Shown here piece by piece: positions 1 to 12,300 of a stretch of 64,000 nucleotides of DNA (positions are counted from its first letter, which is position 1; every line of letters starts with the position of its first letter). The notes beneath the pieces are model-generated. The model was not told the origin of the DNA and searched no databases. It worked only from the letters and a program-made list of their open reading frames with translations. The stretch is taken from assembly GCA_002633005.1 (NCBI GenBank), contig NMRA01000582.1, forward strand, positions 164,610-228,609, given 5' to 3'. Source of the DNA: Phoronis australis. Taxonomy: Eukaryota > Phoronida > Phoronidae. Made by a program: the position numbers and the translations under genes.

Positions 1-293
1 TTAAATATTTTTTGAAAATATTGAAAACGCCACTAAGTAACGCGTAACGACAGAATACAACGAGGAACCGGAAAGAAGTGTAATAGAAACCGTCACTCGA
101 ATACTAGAATTTGAACATACTGACGCAAAACAATGTTTTTTTTTCATTTTATATGAAAGGCAATTGCATGATCAAAATAACAGGTGTACCCGTACTAAAA
201 TTTGTAGTATACTACTGGTTTCGGTCATGTATGGTTGTACCAGAGACTCTTCGACGAACAATATTTTTGTCGAAAATGAAACAAGGACTGAGA
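1..293. other. Unassigned AT-rich left edge
   Basis: I see no gene, RNA or recognisable repeat here. The short open frames across it are on both strands and look like chance. The recognisable dispersed repeat begins at about 294. Confidence 0.4.
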
Positions 294-2260
294 GATGGCG
301 GTCTCAAACAGGCTCCACATTTTCAAAGTAACAATTCGAATTGCAATCCAACAGTGCTGAATTGCCGTAGTCTTTTGCGTCTCTAGTTTTTTCTTCCAAC
401 AAGGAACTACTTGGTGCACTTTGTATTCATACGCCAATTTGAACAAAAAGTTGTGTATGAAAAAACAACGTTCATTAACTTTCAGTTTACCGTGGAATCC
501 CAGCAATCTAAAATAATGGGACTCGGAGCCCTAAGAACTCCAAGTAACTGCTGAGCTTGGGGCTACGTGGACCAATCTGCAAAAATCTTCATTTCTTCTA
601 CATCAGTTTGGCGAATGTTGTGCATGCAAAAAGTAGAGACGTGGAACTGAAGGTAAAGTACAAACGCTTTGTCTTGCTTTATTAGAATTGTATGACGTCT
701 TTTGAAGATTCATAATAGAGATTTCGCAAAGTGACGTGAACGTGAATTATTATGCATACTTAAATGCATGTGCCGATTCACGTTACAGTAACAAAAATGG
801 GTTTTGCAATAAGAAGATGTATACGTGAACGTGAAATTATACGTGAACTGAATAACTGAGCTCAAGGTGTCCAGTTATTGTAGGCCTAGTACATGAGAGT
901 TATTTTACAGAAAAACTCTGCCAATTCAACTTTTTTACGTGAAAAAAGTCGTTTCTACGAACTCCTGCGATAAATGGTTAAGTCTTAGAACGCGAAATTT
1001 ATTTGAAGTTTAAAAATAGATGCATGTAAATTAAGCACGTAAATATTATATCTGGTAAAAATCCATTCAAGTCGGGATTACGCCACGTCGCTTTCCGAAA
1101 CCTCTCTAATAGGGAGGTGAACGTGAATTATCATGCATTTATAATACCGCGTCATACATGCCATTGTTGGCTGTGACTTTCACGATAGTGTTTGAGTATT
1201 TTACGCAAATACAGGGAGATTTGCGTCACTTTAAGCGCAAAACCTGTGGCCCCTTTTTAATTCATATTTGGTATGACATCGAAAAGATTTTTATTTGGAT
1301 ATGGCTCTCAATTTTTCATCTTTGCTTCATTATAAAATGAACACGATTCTTAGAGTTTAGTTGCAAGACAACACTTTTTCCAAAATCCTTACTCTGCAGG
1401 GGTTCGCTGGATATCACAAAACAAAAATAGATTTTTAACAGATATGATCTTGTGTTGTTAAAGTTTTTTTTTCACATGCTTAATTTACGTGCATCTATTT
1501 TTTAAACTCCAAATAAATAAATTTAGCACTCTGAGAGTTGACCATTTTTCACAGGTGCTCGTAGAAACGACTTTTATCACATTCAACATATATTTCTACA
1601 GTATCTACCGGATATGTACTGCGATAACTGGACACCCTGAGCTCAGTTATTCAGTTCAAGTTTACTTTCACGTTCCCGTAAAAATTATCAGTTGCGAAAC
1701 CCATTTTTGTTACTGTTACGTCAATTGGTACACGCAATTACGTATGGGTCCTAATTCACGTTCGCGTTGTTTTGTGAAACCTCTCTAATCTCTACGACTA
1801 AATTTACGGCCACTCTACATTTCACTAGCAAAACCTAACTGAAAACTTGTTAGTTTTGATCTCAAGGGTTCCAGTTTTTGTTTCAAAATCGTTTTAAGGA
1901 ACGAAACTGAGTTTTAATAAGGTGGCGTACATTCAATTTTCATTTTCAAAATCGTCTTTTTGGAACTGCTCCCGGCCTAGGATTGAGTAGTGTGAAGCGT
2001 CAGTTTTGGTTTCAAAATCCTTTCCTGGAAATACCTCGGTATTGTGTAGTTGACGTACTCCAGATTTAGCGCGGTAACAAAACAATGTTGTTTTAATGCA
2101 GCATGACGAATCATGTTTGGTTTCAAAATCACACCTGTGGATTTCTTATTTGCAGACGTTTAAATACTTCATTGTTCAGAAAAGCATGTCATGTGCCACT
2201 ATGTTTAAATACTACCTTATTCAGAGAGGCATGTCATGTGTCACCATGTTTAAATACTAC
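294..2260. repeat. Dispersed ~2-kb foldback repeat, copy 1
   Basis: This stretch is repeated at about 42750-44195 in the same orientation. Shared landmarks run in the same order: the block starting GGCTCCACATTTTCAAAG near 309, the CTTTTGCGTCTCTA block near 371, the inverted arms at 711-1060 and 1470-1800, the TTGGAACTGCTCCCGGCCTA block near 1960, and the GGCATGTCATGTG block near 2188-2240. No coding frame is conserved between copies, so it is probably a non-autonomous element. Copy 1 keeps a longer loop between the arms (about 410 bases) than copy 2. Confidence 0.7.
711..1800. repeat. Long inverted repeat inside copy 1
   Basis: The left arm (about 711-1060) is the imperfect reverse complement of the right arm (about 1470-1800). 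Matching pairs include the AACGTGAATTA motif near 738 against TAATTCACGTTCG near 1750, the GAGCTCAAGGTGTCCAGTTA block near 857 against TAACTGGACACCCTGAGCTC near 1625, and the AAGTCGTTTCTACGA block near 944 against TCGTAGAAACGACTT near 1559. The middle (about 1060-1470) contains a further inverted copy of the outermost motif near 1095-1135, which suggests nesting of related elements. Confidence 0.7.
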
Positions 2261-2369
2261 CTACTAGCAGGTCTTATTTCCTCACATGGAATGTTAGATT
2301 ATTTCATGTAACAGGCCTCCGGCCCACATTACAATATATAACACAAAGAGAGTACAATAATTTTCAAGT

Positions 2370-2855
2370 CTAAATTAATTCATATCAACGAACTCATTCC
2401 GGCGTTTCTCCGCATTAATTAAATATCTAGCAACTTTTCTCAGAACATTTAAGTCATGAGTCTGTAGAAAATTTCTGAATACTATATATTCCACCTCATC
2501 GTACCTTCCGCACTCGTAAATCCGAATGTAAATTGCATTCGAGAAGAAAGTGAAATTCTGTTTCCACTTTCCCACTGTCACAGCAGGGACCTAATCTGTC
2601 TTCTCTGTCAAATCCACTGAACCTTCGCTGGATAATCATCAATGAATGTGCGGAGTATCTAAACCTTGCAAGGGCTATTCTATGAAGTCTATTTTCTAAA
2701 CATGTTACGTATTTTTCTACTACAAAGATTGAGAAAAAATATTGTTTCTCCAATCCTGGATGTCAATATCAAAGCATCGTTGTTTAAATTCACTTATAAA
2801 TGAAGCAGCATCGCCCACACCTTGTTGTATCCAAACAACTCTAAAACCATAAGCA
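2370..2855 (-). pseudogene. LINE ORF2 C-terminal fragment (minus strand)
   Basis: Read on the minus strand, this encodes the tail of a non-LTR retrotransposon polyprotein. A segment with FISEFKQRCFD and IQDWRNN is followed by a region with LARFRYSAHSL, then a zinc-binding-like stretch with RLGPCC and VETEFHFLLEC. This FRxSxHxLxIE...C-C...ExHFLLxC pattern is typical of the region after the reverse transcriptase in several animal LINE clades. The frame shifts near 2500-2580 and no reverse transcriptase is attached, so it is a dead 3' fragment. The clade cannot be fixed from this part. Confidence 0.6.
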
Positions 2856-3159
2856 AATAACAATTGCAAGACTTATTTTGCTCAGCCATTTCATATTGCA
2901 CATTGTAGCATACCCTAACATAACGATGGCTTAGTAAATTGACAATTTTTTTAAAAAATACTGGTTAAAACCAGTATTTAACAATTCTCAATAATAGGTA
3001 TACCTTCATTGTCACTCTACCAAGCTCTCCCCTCACTGCAGCGTTTGAGACATGCTGATCAAGTCCTTACAAAAATTTGCAAAATTTATTTTGTACGATT
3101 TCAATGTCTTGTGCGGGGTGAAATCCCCAAATCTCAGAACCATATAGAGGTTTATATTA

Positions 3160-5215
3160 TAAGCTTCCTGATGTAACCCATACAATCTCGGAGCTACATA
3201 CTGACATCTTAAATGTGCAGGAAACTTGGCTGGCACCTGAAATTTTAAATGAGGAAGTAAATATCCGTGGCTATGTCGTTGAGCGATTGGAGAGAGCAGG
3301 TGATAGATACGGAGGAGTAGTTACATATGTCAAGAACAATATACCGTACATCAAGAGAAAAGAGCTTGAACATGATTGTGCTTGCAGAATGAGTTTAATG
3401 GTGCACGACCTATCATTGTTGCTAATGTTTACAGACCCCTAGGGCAACTCTTACTGAGTTGCTCACTGATTTTGAGTCATTGTTGTGTAAACTTGAGCAA
3501 GAGGACCATGACATGGTACTCATGGGTGATTTTAATGTAAATTTTAACGACAGAGATCAAAATGGGCTTATTGAGCTTATGCGAACTAAAAACCTGAGAC
3601 AAGTGGTCGGTGAGCCTACCCGAGTAGCTGAAACATCGTCTCTCATTGATCATGTGATCATGTACATGTCTCTGCTCCTGAATATGTAAGGAGTGTGAAT
3701 ACATTGAAAAATTGTATGAGTGACCACTACCAAGTGTGTGTGGTGAGGAAAATGTCGTTTGGCAGGAAATTTGCCCATACCACAATTACTGGTCGATCAT
3801 TTAAAAAATTTAATGAAGATGATTTTCCAAGGATATGGAGCGTGTCCCTTGGTCTGTAATTGAGTCTTTTGACGATGTTGATGATGCCCTTGATATGTGG
3901 TTAAAGTTTTTTGTGAGCATTGTTGACAAGCATGCACCCAAAACTGAGAAACGGGTTAAGCGGCAACTTATAAGCCTGAATGGATGGACGAGTCTATTAT
4001 TGAAGCCATGAATCTTAGAGAAACGTCAAAAAGACAGCGTAACATCATTCAGTACAGAGTGCAGAGAAATCTTGTTACTCAAATGATTCGTGAAGCAAAA
4101 AGTGCATACTACAAGTCAATAATCGAGAAAAAATTGGATAATCCAAAGGAGTTGTGGAAACATTTGCGTGAGATAATTCCTAAAGAGTTTTTGCCTTCAC
4201 CTAGTATGTTGCATGATGGCGAGCGACAAATCTTTGATAAAAGTGATATGGCTGATTCATTCAATAATTTTTTGATAGGGATTGCAGCAGAGCTAACCTC
4301 TGAACTTGATAATGCAAACTGTTCATTTGACAAATTGAAGGAATTTGTAAATAGAAAATTAAATGATGACGTGTGTGAATTTTCTATTCCCTTGATTACA
4401 ACTGATTTTGTCGAGAGTTTTCTGAAGAATATGAATACTTGAAAAGCTACTGGAGTTGACAAAGTGACTGCGAAATTATTGGAACTCTCCTGTAAGGTGA
4501 TAGCCCTCTCCAGTGCGTACATTGTTAATCTTAGTATTAACACAAATAAGTTCCCCGCTGTGTGGAAGACAGCAAAAGTCTCACCACTCCACAAAAGTGG
4601 TGGCACTTCTGATGTCAATAACTACAGGCCTATATCTTCGTTGCCTATTCTCTCTAAAATTATTGAAAAACACGTGCACAGTTCATTTTACAAGTATCTA
4701 ACTGAACATGGTCTTATTACTTCAGCTCAGTCTGGTTTCAGAGAAAGTCATTCTTGCGAGACTGCTCTCTTTAACGTTGTCAATAACTGGGCAAAACAAA
4801 TGGCTAAGGCCTTATGACTGCCATTTTATTAATTGATTTTAAGAAAGCGTTTGATTTAATGGAGCATGAAATTTTAATTAGGAAACTGTCTCTTTATAAT
4901 GTATCTGTGGAGGCACTTTTATGGTTCAAGTCTTATTTACATAAGAGAGCCCAATTGGTATCCCTGAGGGGCAAACTTTCGAGTCCACTTGAAATAACAC
5001 TCGGAGTGCCCAGGGGATCTATATTGGGTCCTCTCCCATTTTTAATTTTTATACATGATCTACCACTGTACATGAATGATCACACTGATATGTATGCGGA
5101 TGATTCCACTCTTCATTATACCAGTAACTATATTGGGGATAATGAGCATACACTGCAGAATAACTTATACAGACTGTAAGAGAGGTGTAACGACAATAAA
5201 ATGATAATTAAAGCA
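3160..5215 (+). pseudogene. L2-like LINE: endonuclease plus reverse transcriptase, decayed
   Basis: This is a plus-strand non-LTR retrotransposon in several frames. The first part (3160-3700) is an APE-type endonuclease with NVQETWL, GGVVTYVKNNI, the LMGDFNVNFND core and a SLIDHV motif. A linker follows (3984-4440). The reverse transcriptase starts with GVDKVTAKLL and has NYRPISSLPILSKIIEKHV, QSGFRESHSCETAL, LIDFKKAFD, a GVPRGSILGPL turn and the catalytic MYADDST. The order and motifs fit the L2/CR1 group. Frameshifts near 3440, 3700-3980 and 4800 and a stop near 4441 make it inactive. Element-encoded sequence fades after about 5215. Confidence 0.85.
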
Positions 5216-5870
5216 AAGTTTAACTTACAAATAAATTTCAACTCAAATTCTGACGAAAATACTGAAAACAGAAGGTATGCTCCCGAAGCCTGTAGCTGTT
5301 TCAAAATACAAATTGAACTGCTGTGTCATGCAGGCTGCAAAAATTCATTCATAAAAATATTTGCTAACATTTCTGTGCATGTTACCCAGACTTTGTGGCT
5401 GATGCACGTTCAGACGCTTCTTTAAAATGCTCCTTGCGCGCTGTTCTTATCATTTTTAGGTAGAAAGTATTCCGAAAATTATCACAAAATTGACAAAAAT
5501 ACAGTGTTTACAGCAGCTACAGTTTAGCTTTTGGGCTCTGCGTATTTTGATTGTTTTGAGAACGAGTTTAAAAATTGGTGAGGTGCAATAAGTGACCAAA
5601 AGGAGGCATGCATTGGTAATGTATATTGCTTTCCCAATCCCAAATATATTGTACCAAGCTCGGGACTTTTTGTGACTTACGTGTTCTGTTCAGGTGCAAA
5701 ATTTCAGGGTATATTGTCACCACTATTTTTATTTCACTTTTTTGTTTAGTTTTGAAAACGCATATCATAGCATTGTCATGTAAAAGTATTGCACACGAAG
5801 TTGAACCCAAAGTGATGCTATATATACAATCACGTTTCTGCTGATTGTAATGTATTGTGTGCACGGGAGG
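5216..5870. other. Unassigned intergenic sequence
   Basis: This joins the end of the L2-like LINE to the inverted-repeat element at 5871. The first 200 bases may be LINE 3' sequence. I see no exon with credible splice sites and no RNA gene. Short open frames run on both strands without recognisable motifs. Confidence 0.4.
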
Positions 5871-6074
5871 GAATTTCGGCGAGAAAGAAGGCATCTGTTT
5901 TCAACACGCGTTGAATACGGAAAACGCGTTGAATACGGAAAACGCGTTGAATACGGAAAACGCGTTGAATACGGAAAACGCGTTGAATACGGAAAACGCG
6001 TTGAATATGGAAAAGTAGTTCTTCCATATTCAACGTACGTTGAATACGGATGCCTTCTTTCTGGCCAAAATTCA
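5871..6074. mobile_element. Small inverted-repeat element with 18-bp repeat core
   Basis: Inverted ends of about 25 bases (5871-5895 and 6049-6074; shared core GAGAAAGAAGGCATC against GATGCCTTCTTTCT) enclose an array of 18-bp direct repeats. A short inverted copy of the repeat (TTCCATATTCAACG, near 6023) lies between the array and the right end. It looks like a non-autonomous DNA transposon whose interior has become a minisatellite. It ends about 150 bases upstream of the first candidate exon of the FYVE gene. No transposase is present. Confidence 0.65.
5905..6012. repeat. 18-bp minisatellite, six units
   Basis: Six head-to-tail copies of AACGCGTTGAATACGGAA, starting at 5905, 5923, 5941, 5959, 5977 and 5995. 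The middle four are identical; the first differs at its first base and the last has TATGG for TACGG. The near identity implies recent expansion. Because 18 is a multiple of three, both strands are open through it, which creates spurious repetitive protein frames. Each unit contains the palindrome ACGCGT. Confidence 0.95.
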
Positions 6075-6226
6075 CTCTTATTCCAAGCTACACGTCTGCT
6101 TCACATACGAGAAACCCTTGCTTCCTAGTTTTCTTCAAAGAGTTAACAGCGGTGCATCTGTTCTGTACGAAATACTAAAAAACTATACCACACCAGAGAA
6201 GTACCTGTGAATATTTTGACTTTCAG

Positions 6227-6345
6227 AATGATGTTCAGTGAAAGTACGTGGAATGGCCAGTGGGAGGAGCCACTTGCTGATGATGGAATCGTTGACGTCG
6301 ATGCGCTGGATCACGAGAAGGGGAACCAACAGCTGCAATATGCTG
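6227..6345 (+). CDS. Candidate first coding exon of the tandem-FYVE gene
   Basis: A good acceptor (TTGACTTTCAG) precedes 6227, the frame opens with two adjacent ATGs (6228, 6231), and a GTGAGA donor follows 6345. It encodes 39 residues, an acidic N-terminus with [14 protein letters not shown]. It ends in phase 1, which joins exactly to the phase needed by the FYVE exon at 11814. An acceptor before the ATG implies an upstream 5' untranslated exon. No homology supports it; it could belong to another transcript. Phase agreement alone has a one-in-three chance of being accidental. Confidence 0.4.
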
Positions 6346-9300
6346 GTGAGAAACGTATGGTTCATTGTGGCATTCCGTAGACGGAAATGTAAGATGATGC
6401 AAGTATTTGCAAGGTATCGCATTGCATTAGAAGCAAAGAATGCCATCACGCTGTCTTTTCTCGCGAATTTCTTGTGTCAACAGAATGGTCACCAGATGTC
6501 AAGGGCCATGTGCTAAAGGTTTAAAAAGGAACAACTTGTTTACAGGATTAACTTTGAATGAAACGTTTTGTTATTGTTAGTGTTTTGGCTTAATTTCGTT
6601 CACCTTGTCTGGGAACCTATGTTGCTAAAAATCACCATTAGTTTTATCGAAACTGCCATCGTTCATTTTAAATGCACGAGCCTCATTTCATCAAAGAACT
6701 TAGTTATGTGTCCGTGAATTTGTATTGTCATTGAAGGTTGACTTTCAACTGAAACGTGAACTATGACGACGTGTGCATGAGTGGCATTTTTTAACCTTAC
6801 AAATAGGCAGTGTCACCTTCACTAATACATCCTACGACCGTCTAACCAACGACTTAACTTGCGATCTTTAATAAAATGTCTCCAGCGCCATTGTATTGTT
6901 AGTGTTGTTCGTACGACTGTGTTTGGTTGGAACCTTTCCGGTTCCGTCTCGTCATTGTTAATGTCGTCTACATAATAAACTGATAACTTTTGATACATTG
7001 TTTATCTTATCTGGCGTGGTGGCAGCAACATGGCTTCAACCCGAGCTCTGAAACAGCGGCTGCTCACTAAAAATGAGACTATAACCTCATTTGATAGCTA
7101 GAGGCAAAATTTGTTGTACATACTCTCATTAGACAAGCTTCTGGAACTGCAACAAAAATTCAACAAACTGGACCTACTGGGTGTATTAGCTTGTCCAGAG
7201 GATGTTGGTGTTACAGTACAATATCTTAATCCTTCGTTTCTAGTCAAGAAATCCCACGGAGGTTTTCGTTTAGTTACAGCATTTGCACACGTCGGCCGGC
7301 CGGTACGCTAAGCCGCAACCATCTCTCATGCCTGACGTAGATTACGTGCAATGGAAGTTCATCATCAATCACTTATCTTACGATGCCGTCTATAAAATTC
7401 CTTTGTCACGTGATTCCATGAAATATTGTGGCGTATCCGCACCTTTCCGAGGTATCCCTGTCTGCGCATGTTGCGCCATGGGTATGCCCGCTTCGAAACC
7501 GCTTTGGAAGAGTTGACGTTTCGTGTATTGGGCGAGCTTTTAGGAGCCGTCACCAAGCTTGGCGGTGACTTATACTATGGTGGACAGACTATCACAGACT
7601 TGATTACCAACTGGAAAAAGGAGCTGTCTGCATTTTCCACAGCCGAGCTCCGTCTATCTTTTAGGAAGACAGTCATAGCCCCACGACGCACAGAAGTCCT
7701 CTGCTGGATTTGGGAGATGGTTACTTTACAACTCACATCGGATAGCTGCTCCCTCGTCTTGTCCCAAACCTGGTACTGTTCGACAAATAAGATCCTTCAT
7801 CGGAGCCGTGAAAGCTATGTCAAGAGTCATGCTTTACTGTGCATCTTTCATCGCCCCACTGGACACCGCTATATATGGGTACGAATAAAAAACTGCATTA
7901 CTTGGACCGATGAGTTACATGTTGCCTTCACCTCGGCCCAAAAGGCATTGTTCACGCATAACACTATCACTCTACCCCGATCGGACAACCAGCTATGGAT
8001 GGTCACGGACCTCTCCGCCAAACACCAAGGCATCGCTGGTACGCTATGTCTGTCTCGTGAGGGCACGCCAAATTTTCTTCTTCAGTGCGAAACTGGATTT
8101 CCGAAAGGTTACTTCACTCCCATGTGAAATTGAGGCTCTCGCTTTTGCTTCCTCCGTGAAACATTTTAGCCCCTATCTCATTCAGTCGGCACATCCTGCT
8201 ATCATTCTTATAGACGGCAAGCCTTATGAACAATCTTTCTAGAAACTCTGCAGAGGCGAATTTTCAGTCAGTCCTCGTGTGTCGACGTTTCTGTCCACCG
8301 TTTCTCGCAATCATGCTATCGCTTGTCACGTATCTGGTGCCACTAACATCGTCTCCGACTTCCCGAGTCGCCAAAGCCAAGAGTGCACCGACGCTTTTTG
8401 CAAATTGTGCTTTTTCGTGAACGTTCTGGTCGTTCTGGATATCCATTCAGTCTGATTCTCCCAAGTTACGGTTAGTACACTCTCATCTCTCCCAAGTGAC
8501 GCGGTCCTCAAAGAAAGTAACCAATGCTCGAGATGTCAAAAGCTATCTCAACGTCGCCATTATCGCGTCAGACGGTTTACATGTGGTTCGGTGCGACAAG
8601 CCTCTTATAGCTCGTGAAGAACGCGTCATCTTTCCACGTCCCATCTTGGACGTCTTACTCACGGCACTTCACTAACGGTTGGATCACCCCACCTCCCATC
8701 AACAACGTCATTGCGGAAGGTAGTGGCTGCCACCATGTATACACAAGCAGTACGCGGATGGAGTTTGAGGCTATACAACGTACCCTAACCAAGCTGTCAC
8801 TCCTAGACCTGGAGAATCACACCATTATCTTTGCCACCGATTCCATGGCAGTGATGATGAAAGTTCAATCTATAAACCTCCCAGCCAACTGGGGTGTCTT
8901 CCGATCACGCCACCCTCATCATGTAGTGATCTGGTCTTTCGTACCTGGCCACGCCGGTGTCTTGATTAATGAGCGTGCAGATTACCTCGCTGCCTCATGC
9001 ACCACCAACCAACCCCTCTACTTATATTCAGCCGACGTTAAGCTGCTGGCCCGCAAACGCAACCTCGAGCAGACTGCATCCCAACTGTCTGAGTTCAATG
9101 ATGGCAGCTTACTGCTCGAAGCCGGTATTATTTATGGCCATGCTGGGAAGAGTCACAAGAAGAGCCGTGCCCGAGTGCTGTCAAATCAAATGCTTACAGG
9201 CAACGTCAGCCCTGGAGTTCTGCGCCTTCTGCTGTCACGGGGATGGTCTGGGGAGGGGAATAATGCACCAGCATATCCCCAATGATCCTGTCCGTGACAG

Positions 9301-12300
9301 GTATTACAGGTATGTTGCGTACGCGTGTGCCATATGTGTTGTTCAATGCGCCTTGACCCTGCAGAGTGCCTCTGATACACCTGCCGCCGTTGGGACGTCG
9401 TTTGCAGCTGAAGTCATGAAGCGCGAGCGGCTGCTCATTTTCGTACTCCGAGCGGCTTGTATCATTACTACTGAACCACACGAAATGGTCTTCTCCAAAT
9501 GTGTTTCGAATTGCGGTCGTTAGATGGCCCTCACGCAGTTATCCGTTCAGATCCGGCCCAACAAAAAGACAAACTCCTTGAACATCATCGCATTTTAATT
9601 GAGATCGCACACATCAAGAATCCCAACAATAACTCTGTTGAAATGAAAACCATACAGGATTTGTCACACTAATTACTGTGTGATCAGCATAGGTACCGAC
9701 ACTGTCAGTTCCTTACAGCTGGCCGTTGCGGTTGCTCGATTGGACAGCTGTCTTCGCTCCACCGGCTTGTCCGCCAGAGATATATGGTTTTAGCGAGACC
9801 AGTTCACCAATTGTCAAATACCAGTTCATGATAACTTGTTGATCTCTTCCCAACGTCAACGGCGCTCCATCAACCATGGACCCAGTGCGCGATCCAAGGC
9901 TCCTTTGGCCAACCAGGCAGTAAAATGCAACGCATCCCTAGTTGACCTAATTTACCTCTCCAACAGGGACAAGTCCAGAGCCCGTCCACGATACCTCGTA
10001 GTTGCTTCTGGTGGCGTGTGTTTTAGTGTTCGGAAAGTTTCTGGAGACCAGTTACGTAATGCTTCTTACCGTGTCAAACGCAGCGAGTATTATCGTGTTC
10101 CGTCAGAGGTTACTGGCATCCCAGCTGCTACATCTGTTACTGAAGCTTGTGACCACGATGATGGTGCCGTGTTCCCACCGTCTTCAGCTGTTCCTGTATC
10201 CGTTTTGTCGTTGCATGCCTTTGCCTTCGGTCCACCTCCATGGTACATCAACGGTTTACCACTTTCACGTGGCCCACTTGTCGTCTCACCATTGTCACCC
10301 ACAATCGTTCCTCCCCCTGATGCATCCCCCAGAATGGTTCTACGACAACGCCTGCCGTTAAAGTCCCCATCTTCCCTGATCGTTCAGAGGCCCAGAGATC
10401 GCGAGGGCAGCGCCACAAAGCTCGTTGGCAAACGTGCAATTGGATTTATGACTGATTTTATTCTTTACTGTGTTAACTTCCTTCAACGCCATAGTATCTG
10501 TGAATCTTATTAGCTCTGTGTTTATTATTTTTTGTTTTCAACTTTACCCGTTCTTAGTGTAAGTTTGGCTCATTCTCTGTGACGCCATTGTTCGTACGAC
10601 TGTGTTTAGTTTCGATACATTGTTCACTTTATCTGGCGCAGGTTCCATCATTTTTGGAAGAGCGAGTGCTCTGCTTGGGACCTCGATGGCTAGATTGTGG
10701 AGCCAAATACAGCCCCTCCATTGACAAAACTTCCCATTGAGGTTAAAATCCCTTTAAACTCGTGCAGCACGTTGGCAACAGGTTTTAATAACTGAAAAGT
10801 CCACTCTTCACAATCCCGCTTTGCTGTAAAGAACAGGATCTAGATTAGTTTATTGTAATTATGAGGGTGGTAAGAGGGTATTCAGGAAAGATTATAATTT
10901 ATGAGATACATCTGTTCACTACGTGACACCCCGACTACTTACTTAAGCTAACCCAGTTCAAGGAATATGTACTGGGTGGTAAGGGCGAGGTGATCTGGTA
11001 GTGCATTAAAGCAATGCTTTGAATTAGCATAAAGATATTAACATTAATTTTGACTACCTATAGACATTGCCCGGAGATGTGTGATGACCTGGACATTGGA
11101 ATGGGTAGCAACTTGGGCAGGGGTATTTTGTGTTTGGGAATCAGAGGAGAGATTGTTCTATGATTCGAAAAAAAATTCCATATCAGAAGGCACAGGCACC
11201 TTCCCCTGAAGTGAGCAAGGACCATGCCCACTTCCCAGCGAATGAACATTCGCCTTCTCAATTCTCATACTTGACTTGTTGCCAGTTTTTAAAGAAATTC
11301 TTTTATAGAAATTTGCTACTTATGTATTTTTGTGAGTAATAAGGATCATTGTCGCCCGGTTGCATGAAACAGTCCCAAATAGTGACTCAAATAAGTTCCC
11401 TAAATATAAGGCATATTTGTGGACTTTTGAAAACACTTATTGTCCTTTCTTATGTTGTTTAAATTTCACTATTAAGACAGGTCTTAGCTTTGATACAAAT
11501 CGAGAATGAGCTCTACGTTAAATTCTCAATATTACTGAAAATAAGTAGCCAGGGGTCTTTTCATGCAACACCCCTAATTTAAGGACTCAGTCCCTATTTA
11601 TTTTCAATGCGGAAATAAGGCTGCAATTTTTTATTATATTATTGGAAAATGAGGACCTCATAATGAAGATGAAATGGTGGGAAAACATTGCAGTGTACAT
11701 GTGTGATTAAAGAACGACACAAATACGCCAAAGATTTATGAAAATTAGTTGAGTCCCTATTTGGGACTGTTTCATACGACTGGGCACCAGTTTCTAAAAT
11801 TGCTGTTTTTCAGGAATTACACGAAATCATTGGAAGCCAAACAATGCTCGCCCGTGTTGTTCAAGTTCGGATTGCAACTTCAAGTTTGGACTTAAAAATC
11901 GGAAACATCATTGTCGACGGTGAGTATGTCCATATTATTTTTATCTTATAGAAGGAAGGGATCATTTTGTGGTGGTGAATTTTGAAATCATAAACCACTA
12001 CTATACTAAACCATCTTATGCACTAAAATATTTCTCTTGAGGTTGGGTAGCTACCTGGCTTCTTCAGTCTGCAATTAAAGGAACCAAGCAATGAGCAATG
12101 TTGGAAGAGATATTTCAGCGTGTTTCCAATAAAAATTGGTTCATGCTATACGCATTAACGCCTTCACATAGATGAGTAGTTATATCCATAATCTAATTAC
12201 TCGCGTTTCATGTCTTGTTTGTTGTTTGTTTTTGTTGAGCATGGTTAAGTACTTTGGATTTTAGCATTGTTCTCACTATCTCTAAACCTCAGCATAAAAC

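Noticed and set aside
5830-6128. Open frames on both strands with repeats such as KRVEYG and FRIQRV
   Set aside because: They are translations of the 18-bp minisatellite; a period divisible by three opens both strands.
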